From positions 434,001-498,000 of the forward strand of contig NC_134277.1 in assembly GCF_949628215.1 (NCBI RefSeq): a stretch of 64,000 nt of DNA, read 5' to 3'. Position 1 is the first letter of the stretch; each line of letters starts with the position of its first letter. The notes beneath the pieces were generated by a model. It was given only the letters and a program-made list of their open reading frames with translations. It did no database searches and was not told where the DNA came from. Shown piece by piece: positions 1 through 13,200 of the stretch. The position numbers and the translations under genes are program-made. The DNA is from Phalacrocorax aristotelis. Taxonomy: Eukaryota; Chordata; Aves; Suliformes; Phalacrocoracidae.

Positions 1-1439
1 CATTTACTTTAGTAATAAAGTTTATGAATGCTGCAAGTGCAAGAATTGCAATTATGAGAAAAGCTTCACACACCAACCAGCCACAGAAGTAAGGGGCAAA
101 ACCCCCCCCAAGTTTCAACTACTTAAAAATTCCAGTGGGTATACGTAACATATGCAACATAAAGTGTAGGTCAAATGGGAAGAAAAGTTCTCAGCCCTAA
201 GGGAGAGCATCGTGGCGGCAGCGTTCAGAACAAGGGAGGCTTAGATAGACCCTGCGCTGGCAAAGCGGGGCCTCTTCTGCTCCTCTGCATGCTGCCTCCT
301 ACGGGCAGCTGCCGTTCGGCCTGAGACAGGCCTCGGGAGCCAGGCTCCTCACACGCTGTGTGCACGCCATCCCGGCTTCATCCCCGCTGCTCGAAGAGGC
401 GGCATTTGATTCTCCATCTTTGCCTTAAAGCGCGAATAAACCACCGTTTCTGATGCAGGCAGGTCTCTAGAGCGACAGCTCCTCCCTGTAACTAAGCAGG
501 AACCTGCGTATCCACAGACACTTGGGTGTTGCAGCCTGCAAAGAAATGATCGAGCAGACCTGATCTTCCTTGAGGGCTGGGCGTCAGGATTGGACCATCC
601 CTTCCGATCCCTGCTCTACAAGTAACTTGGGAACGACACGTATATTCTACTTCTGTGGCAGAAATATGCCACGACTGGCTTTCTGACAAGCCTCGCCTTC
701 TAACAGCAATTTTTGTTATTAGCACTGCACCGGGAACCATTCCTACTAATTGCAAAGAGGAAAACTATGCGTTTACCTGCTTCACCTGATGTGAAACATC
801 AGCATTCATTAAGAGGAAAACATTAAGCATTCCAAAGCTAATATTTGCTTTTTAGTTTTTTTGGGGTTGCATATTAAATTCTGAAATCTTCATTAACTTT
901 ACCCTACTCATAAAAGTGCTCATAAAAGTTAGAAGCAGGAACCGTTCCCATTCAAAGTCATTTTTGCATACCAGGATTAGGTAACTCAAACCCTCCGATT
1001 TTAAGAAACGTTGAAGGAGAATCCGTTCAGAGTGTTTCTTTCTTTTTGCATGATGGCAAAGCCAAGACAAAGTTTGACTGGTAACAGGAGGACGTCAGGA
1101 TTTTCCTTAACCTTGCAACTCAACGTGTGGCATTCCTGGTTCGTCTCAGGTACAAGACATACATACACAGCGAAGTTCAGAAATAGATGACAGGAAACAA
1201 AAGCAAACAGCAGGCTTGGACGAGCAAGAGTTGGCTTTTAAAGCCTCTTAATTCCCAAATTAAGTTACACATTAAGCAATTGCTCAGCCTCTCTAGTAAT
1301 TCCTTCCACTTACAGATGCATAAAATGTTATTATTGCCAGGAAAACGCAAATTCAGCTATACATGAGTGGATTTCAGTTAAGACGCTTTGACCCCATGCA
1401 CATATCCAATTCCAACATTTCATGTAGCTGCAGCATGTC
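1..1439. other. Non-coding DNA, nothing recognised
   Basis: AT-rich unique-looking sequence with only short chance open frames. I see no exon with flanking splice sites. If the CpG island at 19 kb starts a minus-strand gene, this would be its first intron. Confidence 0.5.
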
Positions 1440-1874
1440 CCATGGTAACTATTTAGGGTCTGGAGAGCAGGTCTTATGAGGAGCGGCTGGGGGAGCTGGG
1501 GGGGTTTAGCCTGGAGAAGAGGGGGCTGAGGGGAGCCCTTCTCGCTCTCTGCAGCTGCCTGAGAGGGGCTGGAGTGAGGGGGGGTCTGGTCTCTGCTCCC
1601 AAGTCACCAGGGACAGGACGAGAGGGAACGGCCTCAGGCTGCGCCAGGGGAGGTTTAGGTTGGGTGTGAGGGAAATGCCTTCCCTGCCAGAGGGGTCAGG
1701 GATTGGCACAGGCTGCCCAGAGAGGTGGGGGAGTCACTGTCCCTGGGGGGGTTCAAACACCGTGCAGATGTGGCACTTGGGGCCGTGGTTTAGGAGACCT
1801 GGGGGTGTTGGGTTGGGGGTTGGACTTGATGATCCTCAAGGTCTTTTCCAGCCTTCATGATTCTATGATTCCAT
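1440..1874 (+). mobile_element. CR1 LINE 3' fragment
   Basis: A 5'-truncated CR1 in plus orientation. It includes the typical GAGCGGCTGGGGGAGCTGGG block and the 3'-end text (GGTTGGACTTGATGATCCTC), ending with octamer-like ATGATTCTATGATTCC. It is the same subfamily as the minus-strand copy at 41,252. No coding potential remains. Confidence 0.9.
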
Positions 1875-4800
1875 TACCTGGGTCTGGCTGGGGCAGGAGT
1901 GGGGTGGGGGAGCGAGGACTGGGGGCTTGTGGAGGGAGCGCAGGTCTGGGAAGGACACCCTGCACCAAGGTTACTCACTCACGCCTTCAGAAACAGATTT
2001 TTTCTGTGTAGCTTTGACAAACATTTCATATGAGATGCAAACACAACACTAAGGCTTCAGATTTGTCCCAAACTGAAAATTCAGCGCTGCAGCCAGAAAA
2101 CAGAATTCACAACTGGATAGTGACAGAAGAGTGACTTAATTTACCTTGTAAACACGATATTTTCCCCCGTTCTAGTGTTATGGAGAAGAAACAAGTGCTG
2201 AAACAATCCAATTGCCATAGTCTAATCAGTAATTTACTGCAAACCACAGCAGATTATGCCATATGAAGGACTAAGCACACCTCAGGTGCTGCACACACAC
2301 ACATGCCACAGCTCAGCTGGTGAGAAGGTCCCCAAGCAAATCCTGAAAATCTCGATAGCCTGTGATTAGGGGATGTAGTAGCATGACCAGGGGAATGTGA
2401 GGTGACAGAGCCAGCACCACTGCCACCCAGCATCCCTCACTCTCTGGCCCACAGGAGCTGTTCTACCTCCTCCAGGGAGAGTTTTCAGACTGTTACGCTG
2501 TGCAGGTCAGAAGACTGCAGTGCTTCTCAGCTGGAATGAGGTTTCCCTCTGAAGCCCTTTCCCTCACCCACAGACAGGAAGAGAAATATGACTAAAACCT
2601 GAAATTTTTGCTGATGCCGTGTTATACCCCACATCTTTGTACTTTTTTGGGTGTGCTACATCCTCTGCACACACAGGCTTAACAAACAACGTTCTCAAGT
2701 AGCCAAAACCTCTTCTCATACATAATGCTGCAACTCTGGAAGAAGGGCTTCTACCGTCTCATCAAGAGAAATCATTTATTTGCTATTCATTCACAATGCA
2801 AGACCAGCAGAAAGAAGATTAAATTCCCACAACACCTTCAGAGCCCCGAGGCCACATTTTTCAAGCTGATCCTCATCCTGATTAGAAAGTGTATAATGTT
2901 ATATACCACTTAATTAATAATATACTCCATGCTGACTGTTGTCACAAGACAAAGCAACTTTTCAACCGGAATTAAGACTGGCATCAGTACTTAACAGCAC
3001 TGCATCACACCACCTGCTCCCAGCCTCACCTGCCTTCCCTGCCATCCCCTCAGCGTACGCCAGCACAGCAGCTCTTCATCCAAACCCCTCGCAAAATCCA
3101 ATTCATCCGCCATAACTTGTGGCTAGCTGACAGCAGGTCAGGCTCTTTATTTCCCACCTGTCCAAGAGCTGAACAGACAATTCACCTTCTACTTCTAAAG
3201 CTTTTCTGCAGAGAGGAGCTTGTGGCAGCCAACTCCTCACCAGGTAACGAAGCTTCACTGACACCGAACCCAGACAACTTCACAGACGTGGTGGCACGGC
3301 AGAGGCCGGCAGGGACCTCTGGAGATCACCAAGGGTGAGCTGGGGAGGTCGGTCTGGGCCATCCCCACTGAGGCTGCAAGTACCTCCACCGATGGAGGCT
3401 CCACAGCCCCTCTGCAACTGGCTCCAGTGTTTGACCACAGTAAAAGGGCAGATGCCAAGGTGTTCTCCAGAGGTTAGTCCCATGGCACGTCGTGGAAAGC
3501 CTCTACGCAAAAAGACTTGTGCTGCCACTTCACACAGGCAGCGTTCATTAAGGACACGCCTAATCAGTCTTAACGTGATGCTTTCAGTAGCCCACTAAGT
3601 GGTTCTACAAGCCTCACTAAGGTTTAAGAAACACAGTGCAAGACCCTTGCATACAGACAGCAGCTTTCTCATCCCCACCTGTACCAGCACGAGGTTCACA
3701 CCACTCGGACACAGAACCAGAGCAGCCTCTTACACTTCCTTACTAAACAAGCGTGTGACCAAGAGAGTCCAGACTAAGCTAATATTAAACTGTACCTCAA
3801 ATGCAAGAAGAGGTGGCTATTCCATAGCGTTATGGGTGTTGGAACAGTTATACTCTCTTGGAAAACTACTGTTGCTGCAGTTTGCTGGCTCTACTGCAAA
3901 TTTTTACACAAAACAAAACTGAGCAGCAAAGAAACGTAGAATTATTTCTTGCAGGAAAAAAAACTCTATCAGATGCTGAATAATACTATTTTCCCAAGAC
4001 AAAAGCTTTTATCTCACTTAAGGATAGCTACATGTTCCAAATTCTTTACATTTCTGCCTGAAAGCATTTTACAGCCTTCACAGAAGGCCCTGTTTACCCC
4101 TGAAGCACAGGAAAACTCAGCTCTCTAGTATGTAGAAAGCAGCAGCTCGGGCAACACAAGCTCACTGTAAGCTTAAGGGCAAAATTATCCAACGTACGAA
4201 AACTTCTCCCTTTAGAACAAACAGTAACCTGTTTTATTCAAGTACATTCAACCTCTCAGCTTTCCATAAAACGTTCTTGAATCAGGCCTTAGTGTTGGGA
4301 AAACATAAAAACATATTGCTGAGCTAGTGAAGAGTGGGGTAAAATAATATATATATTAAAATAAAATCACTGTTCCATAGCAATTTTCTTGCACTTCAAT
4401 ATGAAACAATTTGCGCCCTCTTGTTACCTATAGCAAAGTCCTACACCTAAACTTTCAATGTGACTTCACATCCAGCATTTTTCATTAAAAACACCAACCT
4501 TGGTAAAGCAGGAACAGATCTGGCACGGTCCCTGTGTCCCCCCAAACACCTTCCACCAGGCACAGCACCCCCACGGGGACCTAACCGTTTCAAAGGCATG
4601 ACCTGCCTCTCTGACATATGTGCTCTTCACAAGGGGAAGGGCACATCACATCTGTATGGCAGCCCCAGAGCAGATGCAGAATTTCAGAAGCCTTCCTGCC
4701 AAGGCTGCGTGTTTGGGGAAGGAAAGGGGAGGAACGAAGGGGAAAAGAAGACAGGGTTTATTAAAAATTAGGATTTATAAGGTCACTCAGTTGCTCTCGC

Positions 4801-7800
4801 TGCTGCCAACAGAGCAGATCTATTTGACTGCTGCTCTCTCAGCACCCGAGGGCAAGGCGGGCGTAAGGACCATTAACAATAATTCACCCTCCCAAGGCTG
4901 CAGTCGTTTGCCAGGTACCCGTCAAACCAACACAGGCTCCCCAGAGACAGCAGAGCCAGTGGAGCAACACTCTGCCTTCAAAGTCATCGCAAAACAAGCA
5001 GAGACGGCAGGACTGATGCTGCTAGAGACACAATTAGCCAAACCACTTCAAAATTGTAGTGTCCAATGAGAAAAACTTTAATTTTGGCTCCAGTTAAGAT
5101 CTTGAGCCCCAGAACAGAGGGTCCATAGAGGACAACAATGCCTCTCTCAAATCCGTGTGCCACCTCCTTCACACGGCAGCGCTTCTACAGCCCATGGGGA
5201 CGTACTCACACACACAGCGCTACAGGTATCTCCTGCATTCCTGGGCAATACCCAGGCCTCACAAAGCAGAAAAGCAAGACTGATCGCCAATACTGAGTCT
5301 ACTGCCTGATTCAGTCCCCACTCGACCTGCAAACGTCTATCTGGCCTCTTTTCAGTCCCCACTACAGCTCTGATTTCGTGACAATGAAACTCAGCACCAC
5401 AAACACCCCCAAAAACCAAGTGCAATCAAAGAGTTTCCCTGCACATGCAGAGAACAGCCAGGTGTTAGATCACACACACCAGCAAAGGAAAAACTGCCTT
5501 TTCTTGCCCTTTGTTGGGTTGTAGAGGTGCTTCCTACCCTTGAGATGCTAGAGGCTGTGACCCCCTCAGCAAAGTGACTGGCGTCAGCTGCTGCAGGAGC
5601 TCTCCCATCCCAGCATCGGCAGAAGGGGAAGGAACAGCAGAACAGACCTCGGGAACCCAATTCTCCCGCTCTTCAGCAAGTGTGAGTTCTCCTCCAATGC
5701 GGGCCAGGGATAAAGCATTCTTCTGAAGACTTCAGAGGTGGGAAAACAAGAAATATACTCAAGACACTAACCTCCCTTCATAGAAACGCTACACAATCAG
5801 CTCTAACACCAGTTCCTATTCTCCACTTGCATTCCCATGAGAAGAATAACGGGCTTTGTGCTGTGAAAGGACGCGGAGGTCACAGGCAACAGAATACTTC
5901 CTATGGGAAAATCATGACCAGTGCACTAACCTCCTGGAGGCTGGCATCTGGAATGGGTTAATCCTGACACTGCTCCTTCAGAAATAAGGCTCCAGAACAG
6001 CCTGTATGGTCTCAGTTGAGTATTCTTCGTGGAATGGTACTTTTCATTTTCAAAAAAGTAGAAATTCTTCAATAAATTAAACTTCAGGCTGCATGCCCTC
6101 CATTCCAGCTGTAGGGCCAAAACAGTATTTAAAGTCTGAACCGAGTTTTTGAACCAGATTTCAAGACTCAAAACATGCATCCAGCCCAGGATATCCAGGT
6201 GCTTGCACCCTCAGCACAAGGCTCACCTTCCGCTGGCCAGAAACAAGCTAGGTTTGACAGGAGCTGAACCTTCAAGTTCTCAATAGCACGACACTGCACT
6301 GCAAGGACCAAGCACCTCCAACATACCCTTCCCTTCTCATTTATCCTTCTCCGAAGACACCTCAAGGCTCTCAGCACTGCTCTAACATTTGGCTTGTGAG
6401 CTCTAAACTTGCTTGGCAACTCATTTCCCTCAGCCAACTAAAAAAAAATAAACAAGCCACCAAAACCAAATTAAAGCATTCTTGCCAGGAACTTAAGAGG
6501 TTTAAAGATCAAGGAATTGCGTGCATTTTGGTACAAAATTCTACACAAAGTAACAGCAGCCACCCCATTCTCCCCTTTTTGCCCGTTTTCCTCCCCTTAC
6601 AATATTAATTTACGTTTTGAGAATTTAAAAATCCAGAAGTTATCTGAAATAGGCCCCATTTTACAGGTGGTATTTCACTCATTTTACAAATTTTTAATCC
6701 TATCTTGAAATGCTTCAGTAGCAGCAATAACAGAGAAACGCTGCCAAAGATTCAAAAAGAAAGCACCTAAATAATCTTAAGATCCCAGATAACGTGGTGT
6801 CTCCTACCAAAGAAGAGACTGACGTTCAAAGTAAGCTACCAAACCTATTTTCAGGACACCTTTTGGACATTCATGCGACAAGAGAAGAACCTCAGCTACA
6901 CTCATGCTTAAGAATAGAAACTGCATTTAATGAATTGCTATCAAATGTCCTTTCCTGCTTCCTAAAATACTTCCAACAGCATTAGACAACAACTTACTGG
7001 TGCAGATGGATGACAGGATGTTCCACGTGAAGAACCATAACACACAGAAGTTTGGGATATGTAACAAAAATAGAAAGCACCCAAATTTAGAAAACCCCCC
7101 ACAACTTCTAAGTTTCCTCTTCTTTTTGCATCCAGCCAAAGGAAGCTTACTCGTTTATTAAGTACATTGACAGCTTACCGAACACAAGAAAACATTTCCC
7201 AATCTCTGCTTCCTGACCCCGAGCTCTTGCCCAACCTCATTCTTGTTAGCAATGATCTCGTTGGTCTCCACTGTCAATTTACTACACAGAAAGAAACACG
7301 ATCACACGAGACAGCTCCTCCCTTAAAGCACAGGTTTAGCCTGTTTCAGCATCGTTTATTACAATTTCAGAAATATTATTAGTGTATACCTCATGCAGGG
7401 CAAGTGATGGGAGATACATGATAGAAAACATGCAAGATTAGTTAGGACAAGGTTTAATCTAGAGCAGAAAAGGTGCAGGACATACACCATAGAGAGAATC
7501 CCCAAATTCCGTTTCTGATTTTGCACCAAGCTGCTCAGCAGCTTTTGGACAAAAAGCTTGTCCTCTCTAGACTTGTTTCTCCCTAGTCTGTAAAAGGAAA
7601 GTAAATGATACTGATTCCATTATAAACAGTGTGAATATAAAGTTAAGAATCACAATTCAAAAGCTGCTGCTGTAAATATCAGGAAGATAGACATCAAACT
7701 CTTACTTTCTTCACAGCACCACCAGAACGTGCTTTTCTAACAAGCACGCCAAGCAGCAGGTCATTCCTCAGCCAGATAAAGCCTGTAAGCCCTCCAGAGA

Positions 7801-9839
7801 GCAGCTGCTTTGTCTGGCAGTGAACTGTTCAGGGGATTTCTAGCTAAGGTGGATTTTTTCCACAATACCAATGTGTCGCCTGCAAATTGAATTTTAAAAG
7901 CACAACCACAATATTACATTTCTTCCAGGCTTTAGGCAACTGAGTACCAAACTCCTACTCTGATGGGATAAGAAGGCAAACCAGACAAATCAGATTGCAG
8001 TGATTAGCTTTTAGTTTAATTCTTTAATTTTTTACTATAAAAAACAGACATTTACTTAGATAAATAAGTCCACAGTTATAACACTATAATTACAAACCAC
8101 CAGGGGTTTTGGAAAGGATATAAACTCTCAAGTGCCATGCAATACACAAACATTTAAACAATGGTCATCAGAAGGTCTTTCAAAAAAAGACTTCAAATGC
8201 CTCGTAAACCTCCTCTACCATCTATTATCACAGACCATACTGAACTGCGAAGTGGCAATTCCTTCGTTTTATGGAGGAATTTACCAAGTTCAGAACTTGC
8301 TGCCCAACACATTTTTCACTGAACTCCTCCATCAATAAGATCAACACCAATTCATTGTTTTTCAGGCCACTAAAGGTTCTTCCAACACCATTTTTGCTGT
8401 ATGGTTAGTTCTGTAGCCCATACCTTGTCAGCCATGCTCAGCTCAGGTGGCGTGGCTTTGGTACACTGCTCCCTGTGGGTGCCATCACGGCAGGGCGTTC
8501 AGGGTAATCCCTTAAAAGGTTCAAGAGAAATAAGAGAGAACAAAGATTTGTGCTATAATCTGGTTAGACAGCGTTAGGTCCGATGTCCTTCACGTGTGGC
8601 ATCACCTCAACGGGATCAGACCTAAGCAGTACTTGAATTAACTCTGTATTTAAAACTACCAACAAGCAAAGCACAGAGAAGCAGGTTTGGACAGCGGCTC
8701 TGCTTCTACCAGAAAATCTACTTTGACAACCAAAGTTGTATCTTGCCAGGAATCACAGAGTCCAAAACAAAAACCCCACTGCTTTGTGTAACAGCAAAGG
8801 GGAAAAAAGAAAAAAGGACGGGGGACAGGCTACTTTAAAACAAAAAGTTTTTTGTTTTCCTGAAGAGGAATAATTAGAAGAACAAAATGTTTGGAGGTGA
8901 CAGAGTCTACTTTGACATATCCCAAGGGAAACTCAGAAGAAATGCCTATCACATATCAAAAAATTCAGTGAAGAGTTGAAGATGTGTCCAAACGAGGAAA
9001 ATAAGGAGAGAGGCTCTCGCACACTAAGCGCGAGAACGTTACACAGCAGGTGAAAAAGGAGTCTGAGGAACCACTGGGAAGAGGCGTAAGAACTAATAAG
9101 AAATGCTGATTCGGATACCATGAGCACCAAGTCCTCCAGAGAGTCTGTAGGACCAACAGATGGTCAGGTAACCTTTTGTCCCAGTATGGTTGCTGGAAGG
9201 GGGGAAGTGTTCTTCCGACTTTTACTAGGGGATATCTGGGAAACTGCAGATGACTAAGGCAGAGAGTCTAAAGAAATGAGTAGGAAATAGCAAAAAAGAA
9301 TAGTCCGATGGAAGGAAAGTTACCACACACTGAGGAAGAGTCAGCTTCACAAATCTGTTAGACTGATTTCTCCAGAGGAATAAACAAGCACGTAGAGCAG
9401 AGATCCAATTTAGAAAGCCTACCTAGGCTGCTAAAACGTGTTCAGGAAAACTCCTTACCGGGGACTTCTGAAAAACTAAGCAATAAAGGGGGCGATCCCT
9501 TGATATGGATAGAAGTTGATTATTAGAGAGGTTAAAAAAGGACCATAACAAACATCTGATTCTTTTCATAGCTGGAGGTAACCAGGCAGCCCCACAGGGA
9601 ACTGTGCCTTTTGATATGGTCACTATTTCCCTGGAAAAAAGGTGCAATGTTGACCTAAATAACACTTTCAGTTGCCTGTTATTCATGGTGGCAAAGATCA
9701 GGCCAGCTGAAGAGCTGGCAGAAATAACTCCACGCCAAGCGACGGAGTAACAAAATGAGAGATTAAGCTCAATGCCAATGAACGGTACATGATACATACA
9801 GGGAAAATAACGTTACGTGCACAGGAATGCGTTCTCGAC
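1875..9839. other. Non-coding DNA with one old CR1 fragment
   Basis: Apart from the CR1 at 3,290-3,600, no gene or RNA was recognised. A possible minus-strand exon at 8,438-8,479 (CACAG acceptor, GTATGG donor, including an ATG GCT GAC AAG) is too short and weak to call. Confidence 0.45.
3290..3600 (-). mobile_element. Old CR1 fragment
   Basis: Diverged minus-orientation CR1 3' region. The plus strand reads like the reverse complement of the CR1 stretch around 'GGAGACTCCACAGCCCCTCTGCAACTGGCTCCAGTGTTTGACC'-type text, near 3,392-3,440. Boundaries are approximate. Confidence 0.55.
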
Positions 9840-10330
9840 TGGCTGTCGTCACACATGAACAAGATCCTGGGGTCCTAATCATTAATTCTCTGAAAAAGTG
9901 AGCTCGGTGCAGTCAAAAAAAGCAAATTGTATATTAGGGATTGTTAAGAATGGAATGGAGAACTAATAGCAAATACAACATTAATATGTAAATCTGTGCT
10001 CTGCACGGTTCTGCCATTCTGCCTCTTCCTCATCATCTCAGAAAGGACAAAAAAGAGAACCAGAAAAGGTACAAAGAATTTTAATGAGGATGCTCAAAGA
10101 CAGAGCAGCTTCCGTAAAACAAGAGGACGGGAAGACTTTTCAGTCTGGAAAAGATTTTATCAGCAAATGGGTACAACAGATGTCTCAGAATCAGAGGTGA
10201 TCTGAGGAGACCCAACAGGGAGGGCTGCCACTTTCAGTGCGGGAATAATTCAGCATCAAACAAAACTACAAAGTGGCAGCTCAAAATAAACACAGTTAAG
10301 CTGTAGAAGCCTTTACCCCAGGACATTGTC
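9840..10330 (+). mobile_element. Ancient CR1/L3-like LINE fragment
   Basis: Strongly diverged plus-orientation LINE reverse-transcriptase/3' region. The CAGTCAAAAAAAGCAAAT...TTAGGGATTGTTAAGAATGG pattern followed by AAATCTGTGCTCTGCACGGTTCTG resembles the old CR1/L3 group of amniotes. It may extend leftwards to about 9,050. Recognition is from memory of the family pattern. Confidence 0.6.
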
Positions 10331-11089
10331 TATGTCACGTGGGTTAAAAAAAGCAAGCCCCACATTTTTGGAAGAGCGACCCACAAAGCACTGCTCAGCG
10401 CAAAGCCAAGGCATTCCTCCGGCTCGAAAAGCCCCTCAGCCACAAGCCACCTCTCCCGAACACCACGCTGGCTGCCAGCATCCAACACATTTGCCTTGTT
10501 CGTCCGACTCTTCCCCTGTGCTAAATGCTGTCCACGCTCAGACGCCACACACAAACCTAGACAGGCCGTCAGCCTGACCCAGCAGCTCTCCTTACGCAAC
10601 GCACCTCACATGATGACTTTCAGAATAATCCACTCCTTTTTGTTTACCAATGTAGCTGCTTTACAACGAACGGCTAGGGAATCACTTTCTCCTAAAAATA
10701 CAGAAAGGCTGACGCAACACCCACATGTGATTATGTACCGCAGCTTTACCATTAAACCCAGCTATAGCAAATCCACCATTCACTTCGATGGGAGCATGCT
10801 GGCCTGTTGCAGTATGCCTCAACTTGGCAGCCAGGCACAAACACTGCAGAATTGATCAACTTTTAACTCCTTGCCTGCTCGGGAAGTTCCAGACTCCAGC
10901 CATAGAGAAATTAACTCCAGAATACAAATAGCAACCAACAAAGAGTACCTTTGATCTTTTTAGGATATACCTTGTCTATAGGAATGCAATGATCAGGCAC
11001 GTTAGAGCTGTACTTCAAAATTTCTGAAATATGGAGAAAATTAACTTCCATAAGAGTAATACGGACTCCAATGTTAATTAGGTGCTATT
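10331..11089. other. Non-coding DNA with one exon-like stretch
   Basis: Minus strand 11,022-10,970 has a TTTCAG acceptor-like site, an open frame (ILKYSSNVPDHCIPIDK) and a GTATAT donor-like site. I do not recognise the peptide and it may be chance. Confidence 0.35.
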
Positions 11090-12336
11090 TCACAGAATCC
11101 CAGAATGGCGGCAGTGGGAAAGGACCCCTGGAGATAACGTCGTCCCACCCCCTGCTTGAGCAGGCACCCCCAGAGCAGGGGCACAGGGCCGCGTCCAGGC
11201 GGGGGGTGAATGTCTCCAGGGAAGGGACCCCACAGCCTCTCTGGGCAGCCTGTGCCCCTGCTCTGGCACCCGCACAGGGAAGGGGTTTCTCCTCACGTTC
11301 AGGTAGAGCTTCCCGTGTTCCAGCTTGTGCCCGTTGCCCCTTGGCCTGGTGTTGGGCACCACTGAAAAGAGCCCGGCCCCATCCCCCTGACACCCACCCT
11401 TCAGGTATTTATAGGCATTGAGGAGATCCCCCCTCAGCCTTCTCTTCCCCAGGCTGAACAAGCCCAGGTCTCTCAGCCTTTCCTCCCAAGGGAGATGCTC
11501 CAGCCCCTGATCCCCTTGGCAGCTCTGTGCTGGCCTTGCTCCAGCAGCTCCCTGCCCTTCTGGAACTGGGGGGCCCAGACATGGCCGCAGCCCCCCAGGT
11601 GTGGCCTCAATGGGGCAGAGCAGAGGGGGAGGAGAGCCCCCCTCGCCCTGCTGGCCACACGCCTTTCCATGCCCCCCAGGACACCGCTGGCCCCCTTGGC
11701 CCCAAGGGCCCGGTGCTGGCTCAGGGTCACCTCGCTGCCCCCCAGCACCCCCAGGGCCTCTCAGCAGAGCCGCTCTCCAGCAGGTCCCCCCCAGCCTGTG
11801 CTGGTGCGGGGGGCTGTTCCTCCCCAGGGGCAGGACCCCGCACTGGCTCTGGTTGAACTCCACGAGGCTCCCCTGGGCCCAGCTCTCCAGCCTGCCCAGC
11901 CCTCGCTGGATGGCAGCACGGCCTGCCGGCGCATCGGCCGCTCCTCCCGCCTCGGTATCGCCAGCCAACTTGCTGCGGGGACGCTCTGTCCCTTCGTCCA
12001 GGGCATTGGTGAAGGTGTTGACCAGGGCTGGACCCAGCCCAGACCCCTGGGGAGCACCGCTAGTTACGGGCCTCCAGCCAGACCCTGCCCCATTGATCAC
12101 GACCCTCTGAGGTCTGTTGCTGAGCCAGTTCTCAATCCACCTCACTGTCCTCTCACCCAGCCCACACTTCCTTAGCTCGTCTGTGAGGGTGTTATGGGAG
12201 ACAGTGTCGAATGCCTTACTGATGGTGAGATAAACATCCACTGCTCTACCTTCATCGACCCAGCTACTCATGCCATCGCAGAAGGGTAACAGGTTGGTCA
12301 AGCCTCATCTCCCCTTGGTGAATCCACGTTGATGAC
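11090..12336 (-). mobile_element. Young CR1 LINE copy A, 5'-truncated, with ORF2 remnant
   Basis: Minus-orientation CR1 of about 1.25 kb. Its 3' end is at the ATTCTGGGATTCTGTG tail near 11,090. A 403-codon open frame at 12,301-11,090 starts within the reverse-transcriptase domain (AFDTVSHNTL, then [20 protein letters not shown]). It continues through sequence that is normally 3' of the conserved RT core. The catalytic box, normally F/YADD, reads LAGD. It is nearly identical to copies B and C in the shared part. Confidence 0.95.
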
Positions 12337-13019
12337 TTCTTGTAGACCTTAATGAAGCTCCATTGCTATAATATAAAGTAGCAGTGCCTGCATTTGTACT
12401 TCTTCCTGAACATAGTGTCACCTGCTTGGCTCTTTCTATAACAAATCACTACAGCCTGTGTATGCAAGACTTCTGAGAGCAGTACACAGCTCGCCCAGCA
12501 CGGACCTGCAACACGCTCATCTTCCTACTATGGCTACCGTTTCTAATAAGGTCATTTGCTAAACCTCTCTGCGTCATGGACCTCTTGTTTGTGATATGAA
12601 ACACATAGAATACTTTTGGATGTCATTCATGAAGTGGTAACTGTCAGATCCTTCCATAGTATCATTTCTGAAAACTTTCCAAGCACTACATATATTTCAG
12701 ACTAGCAATAAGGAGCCAACACCTCCCTTTTGGGAGCCCTCACACCCCACTAAAGCAGACAAACTGCAAAAAAAAAAATCAAGATAAATACTTCAGCATA
12801 ACCACGACAGCTTTCTGTGAAATGCGCAAGGCCAGACACAGGCTTTTGCACTGAAGGACGTCATCTTTCTTCCAGTTCATGCACCTTATGCCTCACTCTG
12901 GAACAAAAGGCGCTAACGGCAAGGTAGGCTGCCCTTTGCCTGCCCCAGCACTTGCCCAGTCACGGTCAGAGGCCCACAGCCCAGACTGAACCCCACCAGT
13001 AATTACAGCTCATGCATGC

Positions 13020-13200
13020 CAGAAGACAGGGCTAGAAGGGATGTTGAGGGCTCTAATTCACATACCTCACTCAGAGCGTTATGAGTTATGCCCAGGTGGC
13101 TTCCAACAGATGTTTACCCAACTTGCTCTTAAGCATTTAGTTGCACTCCACAGTCACCCCAAGCAACATACCCCAGTGCTCAGCTTTAGAGAGCGTTTTT
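13020..13200 (-). mobile_element. Ancient CR1 fragment
   Basis: Diverged minus-orientation CR1 3' region. The CAACAGATGTTTACCCAACT, then TGCTCTTAA text matches the old CR1 3' consensus (reverse strand) and resembles 48,410-48,450. Boundaries are soft. Confidence 0.45.

Noticed and set aside
4984..5172. 62-codon minus frame (VLYGPSVLGLKILTG) considered as a small Sm-like pseudogene
   Set aside because: The resemblance is limited to generic hydrophobic spacing, with no conserved Sm motif.
10970..11022. Exon-like minus-strand stretch (peptide ILKYSSNVPDHCIPIDK)
   Set aside because: The donor GTATAT is weak, the peptide matches nothing I know and it does not resemble SCAP. Kept only as a note for RNA-seq checking.
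11090..12301. 403-codon minus-strand frame as a host gene
   Set aside because: It is a CR1 reverse-transcriptase remnant. Near-identical copies occur at 37.5 and 42.4 kb.
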